From: Mycolicibacterium fortuitum subsp. fortuitum
GTDB lineage: Bacteria; Actinomycetota; Actinomycetes; Mycobacteriales; Mycobacteriaceae
Assembly: GCF_022179545.1 (NCBI RefSeq)
Contig: NZ_AP025518.1
Span: 2,976,001-3,040,000, forward strand
DNA: 64,000 bases
Direction: 5' to 3'
Shown: piece by piece, positions 12,820-21,880 of the stretch
Numbering within the stretch: position 1 is the stretch's first letter
Layout: every line of letters begins with the position of its first letter
The notes under the pieces: model-generated
What the model saw: only the letters and a program-made list of their open reading frames with translations
What the model was told of the DNA's origin: nothing
Database searches by the model: none
Program-made: the position numbers and the translations under genes

Positions 12820-14010
12820 TTGCTGTTAGGGTCCGTTTCGATCGGTTCGATCGAAGAGTGGGAAGCACCGCCCGGTTCTGCCGTTTCCTGGCGAGCCTCG
12901 CCGGCCTCGTGTGCCAAGGCGGCTGAAGCGCCCGTCAGTGACGTGCCGGTCAGCTACATGCAGGCCCAGCACCTGCGCGGGTTCGTCGATCAGCGCGCCA
13001 AGGGCTTGGACTATTCCCGTCTGGTGATCGTGACGTGTGACATTCCAGGGCAATGCGACATCAGGGCGATGACATACGTCGTCAACGCCCATGTGCGCAG
13101 GCATGACACGTTCCGTAGCTGGTTCGAGTACCACGATGTCCACAACATCGTGCGCCACACGATGCCCAATCCGGCCGACATCAAGTTCGTGCCCACCCGG
13201 CACGGCGATCTCACGTCGGAGGAACTGCGTCAGTTGACGCTGTCGACACCGGATCCGCTGCACTGGGACTGCTTCACCTACGGCATCGTCCAGTACCCGG
13301 ATCGGTTCACGATCTATGTGAGCATCGACCATCTGCACATGGATGCGACGTTCGCAGGTGTCACGCTCATGGAGTTCCACGCGATGTACACCACCCTCGT
13401 CAGTGGTGGCGCACCGCTGGCACTTCCGGAGGCGGGCAGTTACGACGCCTTCTGCATGCGGCAGAAGGAATTGCTCGGTTCTTTGACGCCGGACTCACCG
13501 GAAGTCAAGGCGTGGGCCGACTTCGCGACCAGCAACAACGGCAGTCTGCCGGACTTCCCACTGCCCCTGGGCGATCCGCTCGAGCCCTGTGGAGCGGAGA
13601 TGTGGGTCGAGACCCTCATGGACGAGGAGCAGACAGCCAACTTCGAATCGGCATGCGTGGCAGCCGGGGCCCGCTTCATCGGTGGCATGCTGGCCTGCAC
13701 CGGGATGGCCGAACATGAACTGACCGGAGCGGATACCTACTACGGGCTGACTCCGAGCGATACCCGCAAGACCACCGCCGACCTGATGACGATGGGCTGG
13801 TTCACCGGGTTGGTCCCGATCACCGACCCTGACCTGGGGACAGCTCTATCGGCGCGTCCGAAATCTGGCGGGGGAGCTGCAGAGCCACGCCGCCTCAGGA
13901 GACCGGGCGGTGGTGCTGGCGCCGCAGAGCCTGGACTACATCGTCGCCTTCCTGGCCTCGCTGGAGGCCGGCGTGGTCTGTGTCCCGTTGTCGACACCGA
14001 TGGTGGGTAA
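12820..14010 (+). CDS. papA: PapA-type acyltransferase, C-terminally truncated by a deletion
   Basis: Residues 1-334 match polyketide-associated acyltransferases, from the typical start through the catalytic HLHMD (HxxxD) to TMGWFTGLVPI. PapA enzymes are about 470-510 residues and end with a region containing the conserved DFGWG motif; that last ~135 residues is absent. From about base 13822 the DNA is fadD sequence read in the wrong frame, giving a nonsense Gly/Arg-rich tail to residue 396. PapA enzymes move the Pks-made acyl chain onto a sugar such as trehalose. The TTG start follows GAGGAG by 7 bases, 34 bases after pks. The protein is probably inactive. Confidence 0.85.
   Translation: MLLGSVSIGSIEEWEAPPGSAVSWRASPASCAKAAEAPVSDVPVSYMQAQHLRGFVDQRAKGLDYSRLVIVTCDIPGQCDIRAMTYVVNAHVRRHDTFRSWFEYHDVHNIVRHTMPNPADIKFVPTRHGDLTSEELRQLTLSTPDPLHWDCFTYGIVQYPDRFTIYVSIDHLHMDATFAGVTLMEFHAMYTTLVSGGAPLALPEAGSYDAFCMRQKELLGSLTPDSPEVKAWADFATSNNGSLPDFPLPLGDPLEPCGAEMWVETLMDEEQTANFESACVAAGARFIGGMLACTGMAEHELTGADTYYGLTPSDTRKTTADLMTMGWFTGLVPITDPDLGTALSARPKSGGGAAEPRRLRRPGGGAGAAEPGLHRRLPGLAGGRRGLCPVVDTDGG
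13819..13830 (+). other. papA-fadD deletion junction
   Basis: papA coding runs in frame through ATC at 13819-13821. From ACC at 13826 the frame shifted by one base reads TLTWGQLYRRVRNLAGEL, which matches FAAL FadD proteins from about residue 38 of the usual ~580. The end of papA, the intergenic DNA and the start of fadD are therefore missing, and possibly whole genes between them. No IS end, direct repeat or tRNA is visible at the join. Confidence 0.75.
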
Positions 14011-15439
14011 TCACGACGAACGGGTCACCGCGGTGCTGCGTGACGCAGCCCCCAGCGTCATCCTGACCACGTCCGCAATCGCCGAGACCGTGGCACCGTA
14101 TGCGATTGCGCAGGACGGCAACCCGGCGCCGGTGGTGCTCGAGGTCGACAAGCTCGAGCTCGACTCCCGTAAGCCGGTACGGCTGCGGCGCGAAGCCGCC
14201 CCAGAGACCGCCTACCTTCAGTACACGTCGGGCTCGACGCGAATCCCCGCGGGCGTGATGGTGTCGAACCGTAACCTCACAGCCAATTTCGAGCAGATGA
14301 TGGCCAGCTTCTACCCGGACTACAACCGGGTGCCGCCGGCCGACACGACCGTGGTGACGTGGCTGCCGCTGTATCACGACATGGGCATGATGGCAGGCAT
14401 CGTCGCGCCGATCCTGGCTGGGTGGCGCACCGTGATGATGAGTCCGTTGGCGTTCCTGGCCCGCCCGGCACGGTGGATGCAGCAGCTCGGCAGCGTGACC
14501 ACCGGTTTGACCGCGGGACCCAACTTCGCCTTCGATCTGGCATCGGCCAAGACCACCGATGACGACATGGCGGGTTGCGACCTGGGCAACGTGCTGAGCA
14601 TCATCAGCGGCGCCGAGCGTGTGCACCATGCCACCGTCGAGCGGTTCACCAAGCGGTTTGCCGCATTCAATTTGCAGGGCAAGGTGATTCGCCCGTCGTA
14701 CGGTCTGGCGGAGGCCACGTTGTACGTCGCGACGCGCGAGCCGGGGAAGCCTCCGGTGGTCGCGCATTTCGAACCGGAGAAACTGGCCGCTGGGCATGCC
14801 GAGCGGTGCGCCAACGGCACCGCACTGATCAGCTATGGCACCCCGCAGAGCCCCGCGGTTCGGATCGTCGATCCGGAGAACCGCACCGAGGTGCCCGCCG
14901 GGATGATCGGTGAGATCTGGGCTCAGGGCGAGAACATCGCGGCGGGCTACTGGAACCGGCCGGATGAGACGCAGGAGACGTTCGGCGCCACGATCGACGG
15001 TTCGCCGGATGGAACCTGGCTGCGGACAGGTGATCTGGGATTCATCTCCGAAGGCGAGTTGTTCATCATCGGACGCGTGAAGGATCTCCTGATCGTTCGC
15101 GGGCGCAACCACTACCCGGATGACATCGAGGCCACCGTGTCGGCGATCTCCCGTGGTCGCGTGGCCGCGATTGCGGTCAACCACGACGAGGAAGAGAAAC
15201 TGGTCGCGGTGATCGAGGTCAAGAAGCGCTCCGACGAAAGTCCGGAGGCACTGTCCGAGCGTCTCACGTTGATGAAACGGGAAGTGATCTCCGCCATCTC
15301 GACGACGCACGGGCTCAACCCCGCCGACCTGGCGCTGGTCGCTCCCGGCTCGCTCCCGATCACCACCAGCGGCAAGGTTCGTCGTGCCGCGAGTGCGGAA
15401 CTGTACCGCCGCCAGGGGTTTGCGAGGTTGGACGCCTGA
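13910..15439 (+). CDS. fadD: Long-chain fatty-acyl-AMP ligase (FAAL, FadD21/FadD23-like), N-terminally truncated
   Basis: This adenylating enzyme activates a fatty acid as acyl-AMP and loads it on the partner Pks. The motifs are YTSGSTRIPAGVM (A3, about residues 102-114), SYGLAEATLY, RTGDLGF, GRVKDLLIVRGRNHYPDD and SGKVRR near the C-terminus. Homology actually begins at base 13826, 28 codons before the first usable start (GTG 13910), and runs 537 residues to the stop. Compared with ~580-residue FAALs about 38 residues are deleted, and about 66 are lost if translation begins at 13910. The lost part belongs to the N-terminal domain, so function is doubtful. The gene is otherwise undamaged, which argues for a recent event. 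Confidence 0.88.
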   Translation: MVLAPQSLDYIVAFLASLEAGVVCVPLSTPMVGNHDERVTAVLRDAAPSVILTTSAIAETVAPYAIAQDGNPAPVVLEVDKLELDSRKPVRLRREAAPETAYLQYTSGSTRIPAGVMVSNRNLTANFEQMMASFYPDYNRVPPADTTVVTWLPLYHDMGMMAGIVAPILAGWRTVMMSPLAFLARPARWMQQLGSVTTGLTAGPNFAFDLASAKTTDDDMAGCDLGNVLSIISGAERVHHATVERFTKRFAAFNLQGKVIRPSYGLAEATLYVATREPGKPPVVAHFEPEKLAAGHAERCANGTALISYGTPQSPAVRIVDPENRTEVPAGMIGEIWAQGENIAAGYWNRPDETQETFGATIDGSPDGTWLRTGDLGFISEGELFIIGRVKDLLIVRGRNHYPDDIEATVSAISRGRVAAIAVNHDEEEKLVAVIEVKKRSDESPEALSERLTLMKREVISAISTTHGLNPADLALVAPGSLPITTSGKVRRAASAELYRRQGFARLDA

Positions 15440-15468
15440 TCGGGCCTGACCCGACACGCTGAATCACC

Positions 15469-16176
15469 ATGTGGGCAACCCTTTTACTGATGGCCGTCGC
15501 GGTCAGTCTCGAACCCGTACGGATCGGGCTGACCGTGCTGATGCTGAACCGGCCCCGACCGGTGCATCAGTTGCTGGCATTCCTGTGCGGCGGGTTCCTG
15601 ATGGGCATGGTGGTCGGTGTGACGGCTCTGCTGGTGCTCGACGCCGCACCGCTGGCTGCGGGCACGCTCACGGTGCCGAGAATGCAGATCGGGATCGGCA
15701 TTCTGGCCCTGATCGCCGCCGCCTTGGTGGCAGCCAACGTAGGTGGGCGGCGGGCGAAGACGCCACCGGAGGAACCTGAGGCGTGCGGGCAGTCCGGCCA
15801 GGTGGCGCTTGCGGCTCCGCGAGTGGGTTTGCGCGCCCGGATACGGGCGGTGATGCAAGGCAATTCGCTGTGGGTCGCCGGTGTCAGCGGGCTGGGCATC
15901 GCCCTGCCATCGGTCGACTACCTGGCGGCACTGGCGGTCATCCATGCCTCCGGCGTCGCGCCGGGTACACAGCTCGGCGCGCTGATCGGTTTCAACCTGG
16001 TGGCATTCGCGCTCGTGGAGATCCCACTCCTGAGTTACCTGGTCGCCCCGCAACGTACGCTGGAGTGGATGACGCGCGTGCACGCCTGGATCCGCTCGTG
16101 CACGCGGCGCGACGTGGCGATGATTCTCACTGCGGCAGGCGCTTTGTTCATCACGATCGGCCTGCTCGGAATATGA
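15469..16176 (+). CDS. Sap/Gap-family integral membrane protein
   Basis: The 235-residue protein has six hydrophobic segments (about residues 1-20, 33-58, 66-90, 127-150, 160-185 and 212-233). It resembles the GAP family: Sap of sulfolipid-1 and Gap of glycopeptidolipid loci. These small plasma-membrane proteins work beside MmpL transporters to deliver the finished or partly acylated glycolipid to the cell surface. It follows fadD by 29 bases, and its TGA overlaps the ATG of the next gene. No transport motif is known for the family, so the role is taken from family and context. Confidence 0.85.
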   Translation: MWATLLLMAVAVSLEPVRIGLTVLMLNRPRPVHQLLAFLCGGFLMGMVVGVTALLVLDAAPLAAGTLTVPRMQIGIGILALIAAALVAANVGGRRAKTPPEEPEACGQSGQVALAAPRVGLRARIRAVMQGNSLWVAGVSGLGIALPSVDYLAALAVIHASGVAPGTQLGALIGFNLVAFALVEIPLLSYLVAPQRTLEWMTRVHAWIRSCTRRDVAMILTAAGALFITIGLLGI

Positions 16177-17450
16177 GCGACGGCATGGCACCGCCGACGG
16201 GCGGCGCACGGAAGGGAGACGGCAGGATGGCTGGAGTCAACGGAGGGCGTCGTCGTCCCGATGCCGGCCGCGTCCGGAGCCGGTCTCGAAACGCCCTCCG
16301 CCGCGGCCCCCAGGGCCTGCTGGCCGGAACCTTCGCCGTCGGACTCGTCGCCGCAGGAACGGTCTTCGGCGCCGGACCCGCCTCCGCCGAGACGGCGCTG
16401 ATCTTCGGCGGAGCGCGCGGGCCCGGTATTCCGTGGGATCAGATCACCAATAGGGTGGGCCGCGGCTATTACCCGAATGCGAACCGGCACATCGTCGAGT
16501 ATCCCGCCGGGATGGTGTACGGCCGGTTGCCGGACAAGTTGTGGCCCGGCAACGACATCTCGACCGAGAGCGTCGGTGATTCGGTGGACATCGGTGCGCG
16601 CAACCTGAAAACCGCGCTGCAGGGCACGCCCGGCCAGACCGTGGTCGTCGGCAACTCGGAAGGGGCCCTGGTGCTCAGCGAGGCGCTGGCGCGCCTGTCG
16701 CAGGATCCCGATGCGCGCGCGCCTGAAGGCGTGTCCTTCACGCTGTTCGGGCCCCCGCAGTCGGTGACACCGTTCAGCCATTCGGTGCTGTCGACGCTGA
16801 CGCCGGGAACGTACGTTCCGCTGATCGACTACACGGTGCGCGGTCCGGTGGAAAGCCAATACGACACCACCTTGGTGGTGGGTGAATATGACTTCATCGC
16901 CGACTTCCCCGATCGGCCGGACAACTTCCTGGCGCTGGCGAATTCGCTTGTCGCCCTGGAGTATCTGCACACCGAGACGTCGTACTCCACCCGTGAGGAC
17001 GTACCGCCGCAGAACATCTTCGTCACGGTCAACTCCAAGGGGGCGACGCAGACCGCGTATTTCCTGCCGACCAAACTCCTACCGCTGACCAGACCCCTTC
17101 GCGATCTCGGAGTTCCCAACGAACTGGTCGACCAGCTCGACGGCGTGGTGCGACCCATGGTGGACGCCGGATACTCGCGTAACGACTACCCGGGTGCCCC
17201 GGCTACCGGTATCGATCCCGTCGCGCGGGCCAACGTCGAGGATTGGTTGCGGCAGGCCGGCACTGGCCTGTCGGAATTGCCGCCGCCGCAGCAGCAGACT
17301 CCCGTGTCGCAGCCCACGATCAAGCTGAGCCGCACCGACCAGGAGAACATCGACAAGGCGGTCCAGGGCATCAAGGTGAGCCCCACCGATCAAGCGAACA
17401 TCGACAACGCGGCTGCGCAGGTGAAGAACCTGTTCCCGGGAATCGGCTAG
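16173..17450 (+). CDS. Secreted PE-PPE-domain serine hydrolase/acyltransferase (Chp-like)
   Basis: The 425-residue protein has an N-terminal Arg-rich extension and a signal peptide or signal anchor ending near GPASA (about residue 70). An alpha/beta hydrolase domain (PF08237 type) follows with nucleophile motif GNSEG near residue 160 and a later Asp/His region. In M. tuberculosis Chp1 and Chp2, encoded beside mmpL8 and mmpL10, complete acylation of sulfolipid and polyacyltrehalose outside the membrane. The ATG at 16173 overlaps the stop of the Sap-like gene (ATGA), supporting coupling. It is not itself a PE protein. The Gln/Pro-rich C-terminal ~80 residues contain two similar stretches ([14 protein letters not shown] and [14 protein letters not shown]). 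Confidence 0.85.
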   Translation: MSDGMAPPTGGARKGDGRMAGVNGGRRRPDAGRVRSRSRNALRRGPQGLLAGTFAVGLVAAGTVFGAGPASAETALIFGGARGPGIPWDQITNRVGRGYYPNANRHIVEYPAGMVYGRLPDKLWPGNDISTESVGDSVDIGARNLKTALQGTPGQTVVVGNSEGALVLSEALARLSQDPDARAPEGVSFTLFGPPQSVTPFSHSVLSTLTPGTYVPLIDYTVRGPVESQYDTTLVVGEYDFIADFPDRPDNFLALANSLVALEYLHTETSYSTREDVPPQNIFVTVNSKGATQTAYFLPTKLLPLTRPLRDLGVPNELVDQLDGVVRPMVDAGYSRNDYPGAPATGIDPVARANVEDWLRQAGTGLSELPPPQQQTPVSQPTIKLSRTDQENIDKAVQGIKVSPTDQANIDNAAAQVKNLFPGIG

Positions 17451-20400
17451 ACGCGCTCGCGTTCGCCGGCTTCGGCGCCCGCCTTCAGCCGGCCTCTGAG
17501 CCGGCTGAGCTGCTGGGTGACGAAATCGGACGGCCACCAGTTCGCCGTGCCGATCAGGGTGGCGATGGCGGGAACGGTCAAGGTACGCACCAGGAACGTG
17601 TCCAACAGGATCCCCACGCCCACAACGAATCCCGCCTGAACGACAGTGGTGATGCTGGCGAACAGCAGCCCGAACATCGACGCGGCGAAGATCAGTCCGG
17701 CCGCGGTGATGACTCCGCCGGTGGATCCGACGGTGCGGATCACGCCCGACCGCACGCCATGGGGAGACTCATCGCGTATTCGGGAGATCAACAGCAGGTT
17801 GTAATCCGCGCCGACGGCGACCAGCACGATGAAGGTCAGTGCCGGCACGCTCCAATGCAACTGCTGACCAAGGACATACTGGAACATCACGACACCGATG
17901 CCCAGGGCCGACAGGTACGAGATCACCACGGAGGCGATCAGGTACAGCGGCGCCACGAGCGCGCGTAACAGGACCACCAGGATCAGCAGCACGACAGCGA
18001 TCGTGACCGCGATGATGAGCCGGATGTCGTGGTTGTAGAAGTCGCGCGTGTCGCGGAGCATCGCCGGATATCCGGCGATCGACACCGAGGACCCTTCGAG
18101 TGCGGTGTTGGGCAGCGCGCCCCGCGCGGTGTCGCCGATCGCGTTGACCAGGTTCATCGCCTCGGTGCCGAAGGGATTGATGTCGGTCTGGATCAAATAG
18201 CGCGCCGTATGGCCGTCCGGCGAGATGAACGTCGCTGCGGCCTTGCGGAAGTCGTCCTGGGTGAGGATCTGTGCGGGCACGTAGAACCCCGACATCGGTG
18301 GGCTGGCCGCGTCGGTCTTCATGCTGAGCAGGAATGCCGACGCCTCGTCGAGCCCCGAGCCCATCCGTTTGGTCTCGGTGACCAGTTGCGAGACTCCGTC
18401 GGCGATCTGCCTGCTGGCGTCGGCGAGAGTATCGGCGCCGGTCTGCAGCGTGCTGAGCTGCGAACGTGCCTGTGCCGGGTTGGCCAATCCCATGGATTGC
18501 ATGGCCTTGCCGGCGGTGTCGATGGTCGCGCTGAGCTTCTTGACCGTGTCGTCGAGCGACTGCATCGGATCCGTTGCTCTCAGATCCCTTGCCAGCGCCG
18601 CGATCTGATCGAAGGTCCCATCGGTGCGGGCTGCGGCCAGCCGGCGCAGCGAATTGCGGGCCTCAAGACAGGCCGGGTCGGTGAGGCAGACGGGGCTGGT
18701 GTCCAGGCCGCGTAGGACCGGATCGATCCACGGCATTCCGTTGGTCAGGTCGGCGAAGTTGGAACCGAGCGAGTCGCCGAGCGCCCGCATGCTGCTGACG
18801 AGTTTCGCCGCGCTGTCGATCTGCTGGAGCGTGGTATTTCCGCCGACCTGCTTCTGCATCGTCGCGAGGGCATCGACCAGGCCACGCGCTCCGGCTACGC
18901 CGCGGGTGACCTGCGTGCGCACATCGAGAAGGCTGGTGGCCAGCGAATCTGCGCCGTCGGTGAGACGGTTGAGATCGCTTGCACGCCCGCTGATCTGGGT
19001 GGAAGCGTCGTTCAGCTTGGTTCCGACCTCGCCGGCCTGATAGCTCAGTCGCGCCTGCTGCAGCGATTCTCCCGTCGGGCGGGTGATCCCGCGCACGACC
19101 GCGATCCCGGGAAGCTGGCTCACCCGCTGGGCCATCTGTTCCAGGTCGGCCAACGCCTGGGGGGTACGCAACTCGTTGGGGGACTGGATGATCAGATACT
19201 GCGGAATGGCCGAGCTGATCGGGAAGTGGTCTTCCAGCGCCGCATAACCCATCGAGCTCTCGGCGTGCGCCGGCAGCGCCTTGCGGTCGTCGTAGTTGTA
19301 TTGGACGAGCGCCGCGCAACTGGCCAGCGCCGCAAGGACGACCAGACTGGCGGCCAGATGAGACCACGGCCGGCGCACGATGCGGACGCCGGACCGGCGC
19401 CAGATCCGGCTCGTGAGGTCGCGGCGAGGGGCGATCCAACCCCGGCGTCCGACGAGCACCATGACGGCCGGAAGCAGCGTCAACGCGGCCAACAGTGCGA
19501 TGCCGATGGCGACGGCGAGGGCCGTGCCGACGGTGGAGAACACGCCGAGTTGGGCGAACGTCATCCCCAGGAAGGTGACGGCGACCGTAGCGGCGGAGGC
19601 GGCGATGACCTTTCCGATCGAGCCGAGCGCCTGTTCGACCGCACGATCGGACTCCAGCCCGTCGCGGAGATAATCGTGATACCGGCTGATGAGGAACACC
19701 GCGTAGTCGGTGCCGGCGCCGGCCATCATGGCGGTCAGGAACACCACGGTCTGGTTCGAGATACCCATGCCGAGTGACGCCAGGCCGGCGATCACCGATT
19801 GGGCGGTCACCAGCGATGCCCCGATGGTGAGCAGGGGCAGCAGCATCGTGACCGGATTGCGGTAGATGAGCAGCAGGATCACCAGAACCATGCCGATCGT
19901 GGCGATCTCGATGGCGGTGGTGTCGTGTTCGCCGATGTCGGTGAGGTCGGCGACCGTGGCGGCTGGACCGGTGAGACTGGCGGTCAGTGAGGCGTCATGG
20001 ACGCTGTCTTTGACGATGGCGGCGACGCGGGTATAGGCCGCGTATGACTGCGGTGAACCGACGTTGCCCGCGATGCCGACCGGCAATATCCAGGCCTTGC
20101 CGTCCTTGCTGGCCATGAACTCACGCAGGGGCGGGGTACTGATGAAGTCCTGCAGCATCACGACATCGGTGTCGTTCTTGCGCAGATTGTCTACCAGCGT
20201 GCGGTACGTAGCTTCGTCTGCGGGGCCCAGCCCCTTGTCGTTGCTCAGAACGACCAACAGGACGTTCTCTGAACCGGATTCGTGAAATGCCTCGGTCATC
20301 TCACGGGTGGCGAGGGTGACCGGTGCGTGTGAGGGCAGGATGGCGACCGGACGCTGTTGCACCATCAGGGTCAACGACGGGAACGTGAGCGGCAGGACAG

Positions 20401-20518
20401 CCGTGATGGCCAACCAGATTCCGATGACGAGCCAGGGCCATCGCACGATCAGCGAGCCGAGCCGGACGAACAGAGAGGAGTGTTCGGCCGTGCTCATAGA
20501 TTCTGTCGGCGACGGCAC
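17447..20518 (-). CDS. MmpL-family RND lipid transporter (MmpL8/MmpL10-like)
   Basis: The 1023-residue transporter has the MmpL layout: TM1 near residues 30-50, a porter loop, a TM2-6 block with [17 protein letters not shown], a long helical extracytoplasmic loop (about residues 440-770) and a second block with [14 protein letters not shown]. The paired DY residues are proton-relay positions of the family. It probably exports the glycolipid built by the facing pks-papA-fadD genes. The start may be GTG 20518 or ATG 20497; neither has a clear ribosome site. Its stop overlaps the stop of the chp-like gene, so the two units converge. The gene is intact although papA and fadD are damaged. Confidence 0.92.
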   Translation of the reverse strand: MPSPTESMSTAEHSSLFVRLGSLIVRWPWLVIGIWLAITAVLPLTFPSLTLMVQQRPVAILPSHAPVTLATREMTEAFHESGSENVLLVVLSNDKGLGPADEATYRTLVDNLRKNDTDVVMLQDFISTPPLREFMASKDGKAWILPVGIAGNVGSPQSYAAYTRVAAIVKDSVHDASLTASLTGPAATVADLTDIGEHDTTAIEIATIGMVLVILLLIYRNPVTMLLPLLTIGASLVTAQSVIAGLASLGMGISNQTVVFLTAMMAGAGTDYAVFLISRYHDYLRDGLESDRAVEQALGSIGKVIAASAATVAVTFLGMTFAQLGVFSTVGTALAVAIGIALLAALTLLPAVMVLVGRRGWIAPRRDLTSRIWRRSGVRIVRRPWSHLAASLVVLAALASCAALVQYNYDDRKALPAHAESSMGYAALEDHFPISSAIPQYLIIQSPNELRTPQALADLEQMAQRVSQLPGIAVVRGITRPTGESLQQARLSYQAGEVGTKLNDASTQISGRASDLNRLTDGADSLATSLLDVRTQVTRGVAGARGLVDALATMQKQVGGNTTLQQIDSAAKLVSSMRALGDSLGSNFADLTNGMPWIDPVLRGLDTSPVCLTDPACLEARNSLRRLAAARTDGTFDQIAALARDLRATDPMQSLDDTVKKLSATIDTAGKAMQSMGLANPAQARSQLSTLQTGADTLADASRQIADGVSQLVTETKRMGSGLDEASAFLLSMKTDAASPPMSGFYVPAQILTQDDFRKAAATFISPDGHTARYLIQTDINPFGTEAMNLVNAIGDTARGALPNTALEGSSVSIAGYPAMLRDTRDFYNHDIRLIIAVTIAVVLLILVVLLRALVAPLYLIASVVISYLSALGIGVVMFQYVLGQQLHWSVPALTFIVLVAVGADYNLLLISRIRDESPHGVRSGVIRTVGSTGGVITAAGLIFAASMFGLLFASITTVVQAGFVVGVGILLDTFLVRTLTVPAIATLIGTANWWPSDFVTQQLSRLRGRLKAGAEAGERERV

Positions 20519-20592
20519 TTCACGATCCTACGGGCGAGAGGAACGGCGTCGGGCGGCGCCGTGGTGGCAGTGAATTGATGTGCGCCTCGATC

Positions 20593-21327
20593 TCACCGAT
20601 TGCTCGGAGACAGCCACCGCGTCTTGATCCGCCAGGAATGCGCGGATGCCAGTGCGAAGATCGCACCGCAACCGCAGGCGAAAATCCATACCAGATGGCC
20701 GTTCTCGATGGGTTGCAGCGCCGGTACCAGCGACGTGACGATCCGGGTCGTGCACGCGAGCACACCGCTGATGGAGGCGAAGAGATAGATGTTGGCGATC
20801 CGCCGGGACCGCGGATCCTTGCGGAGGACCAGCATGGCACGGGCACCGTAACCGAGCAGGTAGATCAAGGTGCCGCACAGGATGATCCAGTACACACTGA
20901 GCCAGAAGTCGGTGGGCACCTGGAAGAAGTCGGGCCGGTATACCGCAGCGCCGTTGCCGATCGAGAAGGTGGCGAGCAGCACCGGGATACAGATGGTGGC
21001 CGGGCGTTCGACGTACTGCTTGAACGAGCGCTGCATCGCGTTGTCGTCCTGGAGCCTGCCCAGGGAGTTGTAGACGATGGCCGACGCCGCCACGATGTAA
21101 CAGTCGTGTCCGATGTAGTCCTCGACGTTCCACTTGCCCGTCAGCTCGTACAGCAGTTGTCCGATGGTTGCCGACGCCCACGGCGACATCAGCAGCACTG
21201 CCAGGCCCTGCAGCGCGATGTTCAGCGTCGCGGCCACCTCCCAGCGGCATGACCAGGTGACCCTCCTGATCCACAGGCTCCACAGGATGCAGGCCAGTGT
21301 GATCAGGGTGAGTGTGGCGACGGACAT
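20593..21327 (-). CDS. Seven-TM membrane protein of unknown function
   Basis: The product has 244 residues and about seven hydrophobic segments (residues 1-20, 32-55, 78-95, 113-130, 140-165, 180-198 and 212-232). A short polar loop (SLGRLQDDNAMQRSF) follows the third. I do not recognise a characterised family; the arrangement resembles small actinobacterial membrane proteins encoded directly after an XRE-type regulator. It starts 48 bases downstream of that regulator and ends 74 bases before mmpL on the same strand, so regulator, membrane protein and transporter may be one transcript. A sensory or anti-regulator role is conceivable but unsupported by motifs. Confidence 0.7.
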   Translation of the reverse strand: MSVATLTLITLACILWSLWIRRVTWSCRWEVAATLNIALQGLAVLLMSPWASATIGQLLYELTGKWNVEDYIGHDCYIVAASAIVYNSLGRLQDDNAMQRSFKQYVERPATICIPVLLATFSIGNGAAVYRPDFFQVPTDFWLSVYWIILCGTLIYLLGYGARAMLVLRKDPRSRRIANIYLFASISGVLACTTRIVTSLVPALQPIENGHLVWIFACGCGAIFALASAHSWRIKTRWLSPSNR

Positions 21328-21375
21328 AACAATTTGCCTCGGACGGTGTTGCGGTTCAGCTGACGTGCGGGTGGT

Positions 21376-21744
21376 TCACAGTGGGGGTGCGTCGGGCCGT
21401 GGGGACAATTCGGACAGTCGCTTGGGCCGGTGGACGCTCGGGCGCACCCGGGTGGTGGTGTCCGCAGGCGCCACGGTGACCGGTGAGGATTCCATGTAGT
21501 GCCAGACTTCCTGGCGGCTCATCAGCCCGAACCGGATCTGCAGGTCCGGATAGCTGAGGTGGAAGCGGTCGGCGACCTGCCGCAGTTCCTCGGCATTCGG
21601 ATAATCGGCTTCTTTCACCCGCCGGTAGTACGTGCTGCTGGATACGCCCAGCGCGCTGTACACGGCCTTGGCGTCGACTTCACCATCCAGCAGATAGTCG
21701 AGGAGGGCCTTGAGCTGCCTGCCGTTCTCATCGGTGCGCGGCAT
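21376..21744 (-). CDS. XRE-like helix-turn-helix regulator
   Basis: The 122-residue protein has an N-terminal HTH (about residues 20-60) in which VYSALGVSSSTYYRRVK reads as the two DNA-binding helices. A Pro/Thr/Arg-rich tail follows. The ATG at 21744 (MPRTDENG) is chosen because the longer frame to 21861 runs through the intergenic palindrome and has no family support. It is divergent from the condensation-half gene and lies upstream of the 7-TM and mmpL genes. A 16-bp palindrome 100 bases upstream of its start, with a relative in the pks leader, is a candidate binding site. Confidence 0.75.
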   Translation of the reverse strand: MPRTDENGRQLKALLDYLLDGEVDAKAVYSALGVSSSTYYRRVKEADYPNAEELRQVADRFHLSYPDLQIRFGLMSRQEVWHYMESSPVTVAPADTTTRVRPSVHRPKRLSELSPRPDAPPL

Positions 21745-21843
21745 CAGAACACAATAGACCCCGTGCCCGGACTTGGTCACAGCGAACCGCGGCAAAGGCA
21801 GCAATGACGTTATTGACAACGATGTCAGACTTTTGGCACAGCT

Positions 21844-21859
21844 CTCCCATTTCTGGGAC
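21844..21859. promoter_or_regulatory. Palindrome CTCCCATTTCTGGGAC beside the HTH gene
   Basis: TCCCA and TGGGA arms surround four bases, 21 bases before the ATG of the condensation-half gene and 100 bases before the HTH gene start. Twelve of 16 bases match the palindrome at 5671-5686. It is a candidate operator controlling both divergent genes. Confidence 0.4.
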
Positions 21860-21880
21860 AACCTGGCTACCGTTACATAT

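Noticed and set aside
13801-13960. Programmed frameshift making a PapA-FadD fusion
   Set aside because: No slippery heptamer or hairpin is evident, and both proteins lack residues at the join, which fits deletion rather than recoding.
13910-15439. Reading fadD as a complete gene from GTG 13910
   Set aside because: Clear FadD homology continues 28 codons upstream to 13826 without any start, so 13910 is only the first usable codon of a truncated gene.
6510-20518. Trehalose polyphleate locus
   Set aside because: The gene set is similar, but the Pks is a single fully reducing module with a methylmalonyl-type AT motif, which does not fit phleic acid chemistry. Kept only as an alternative.
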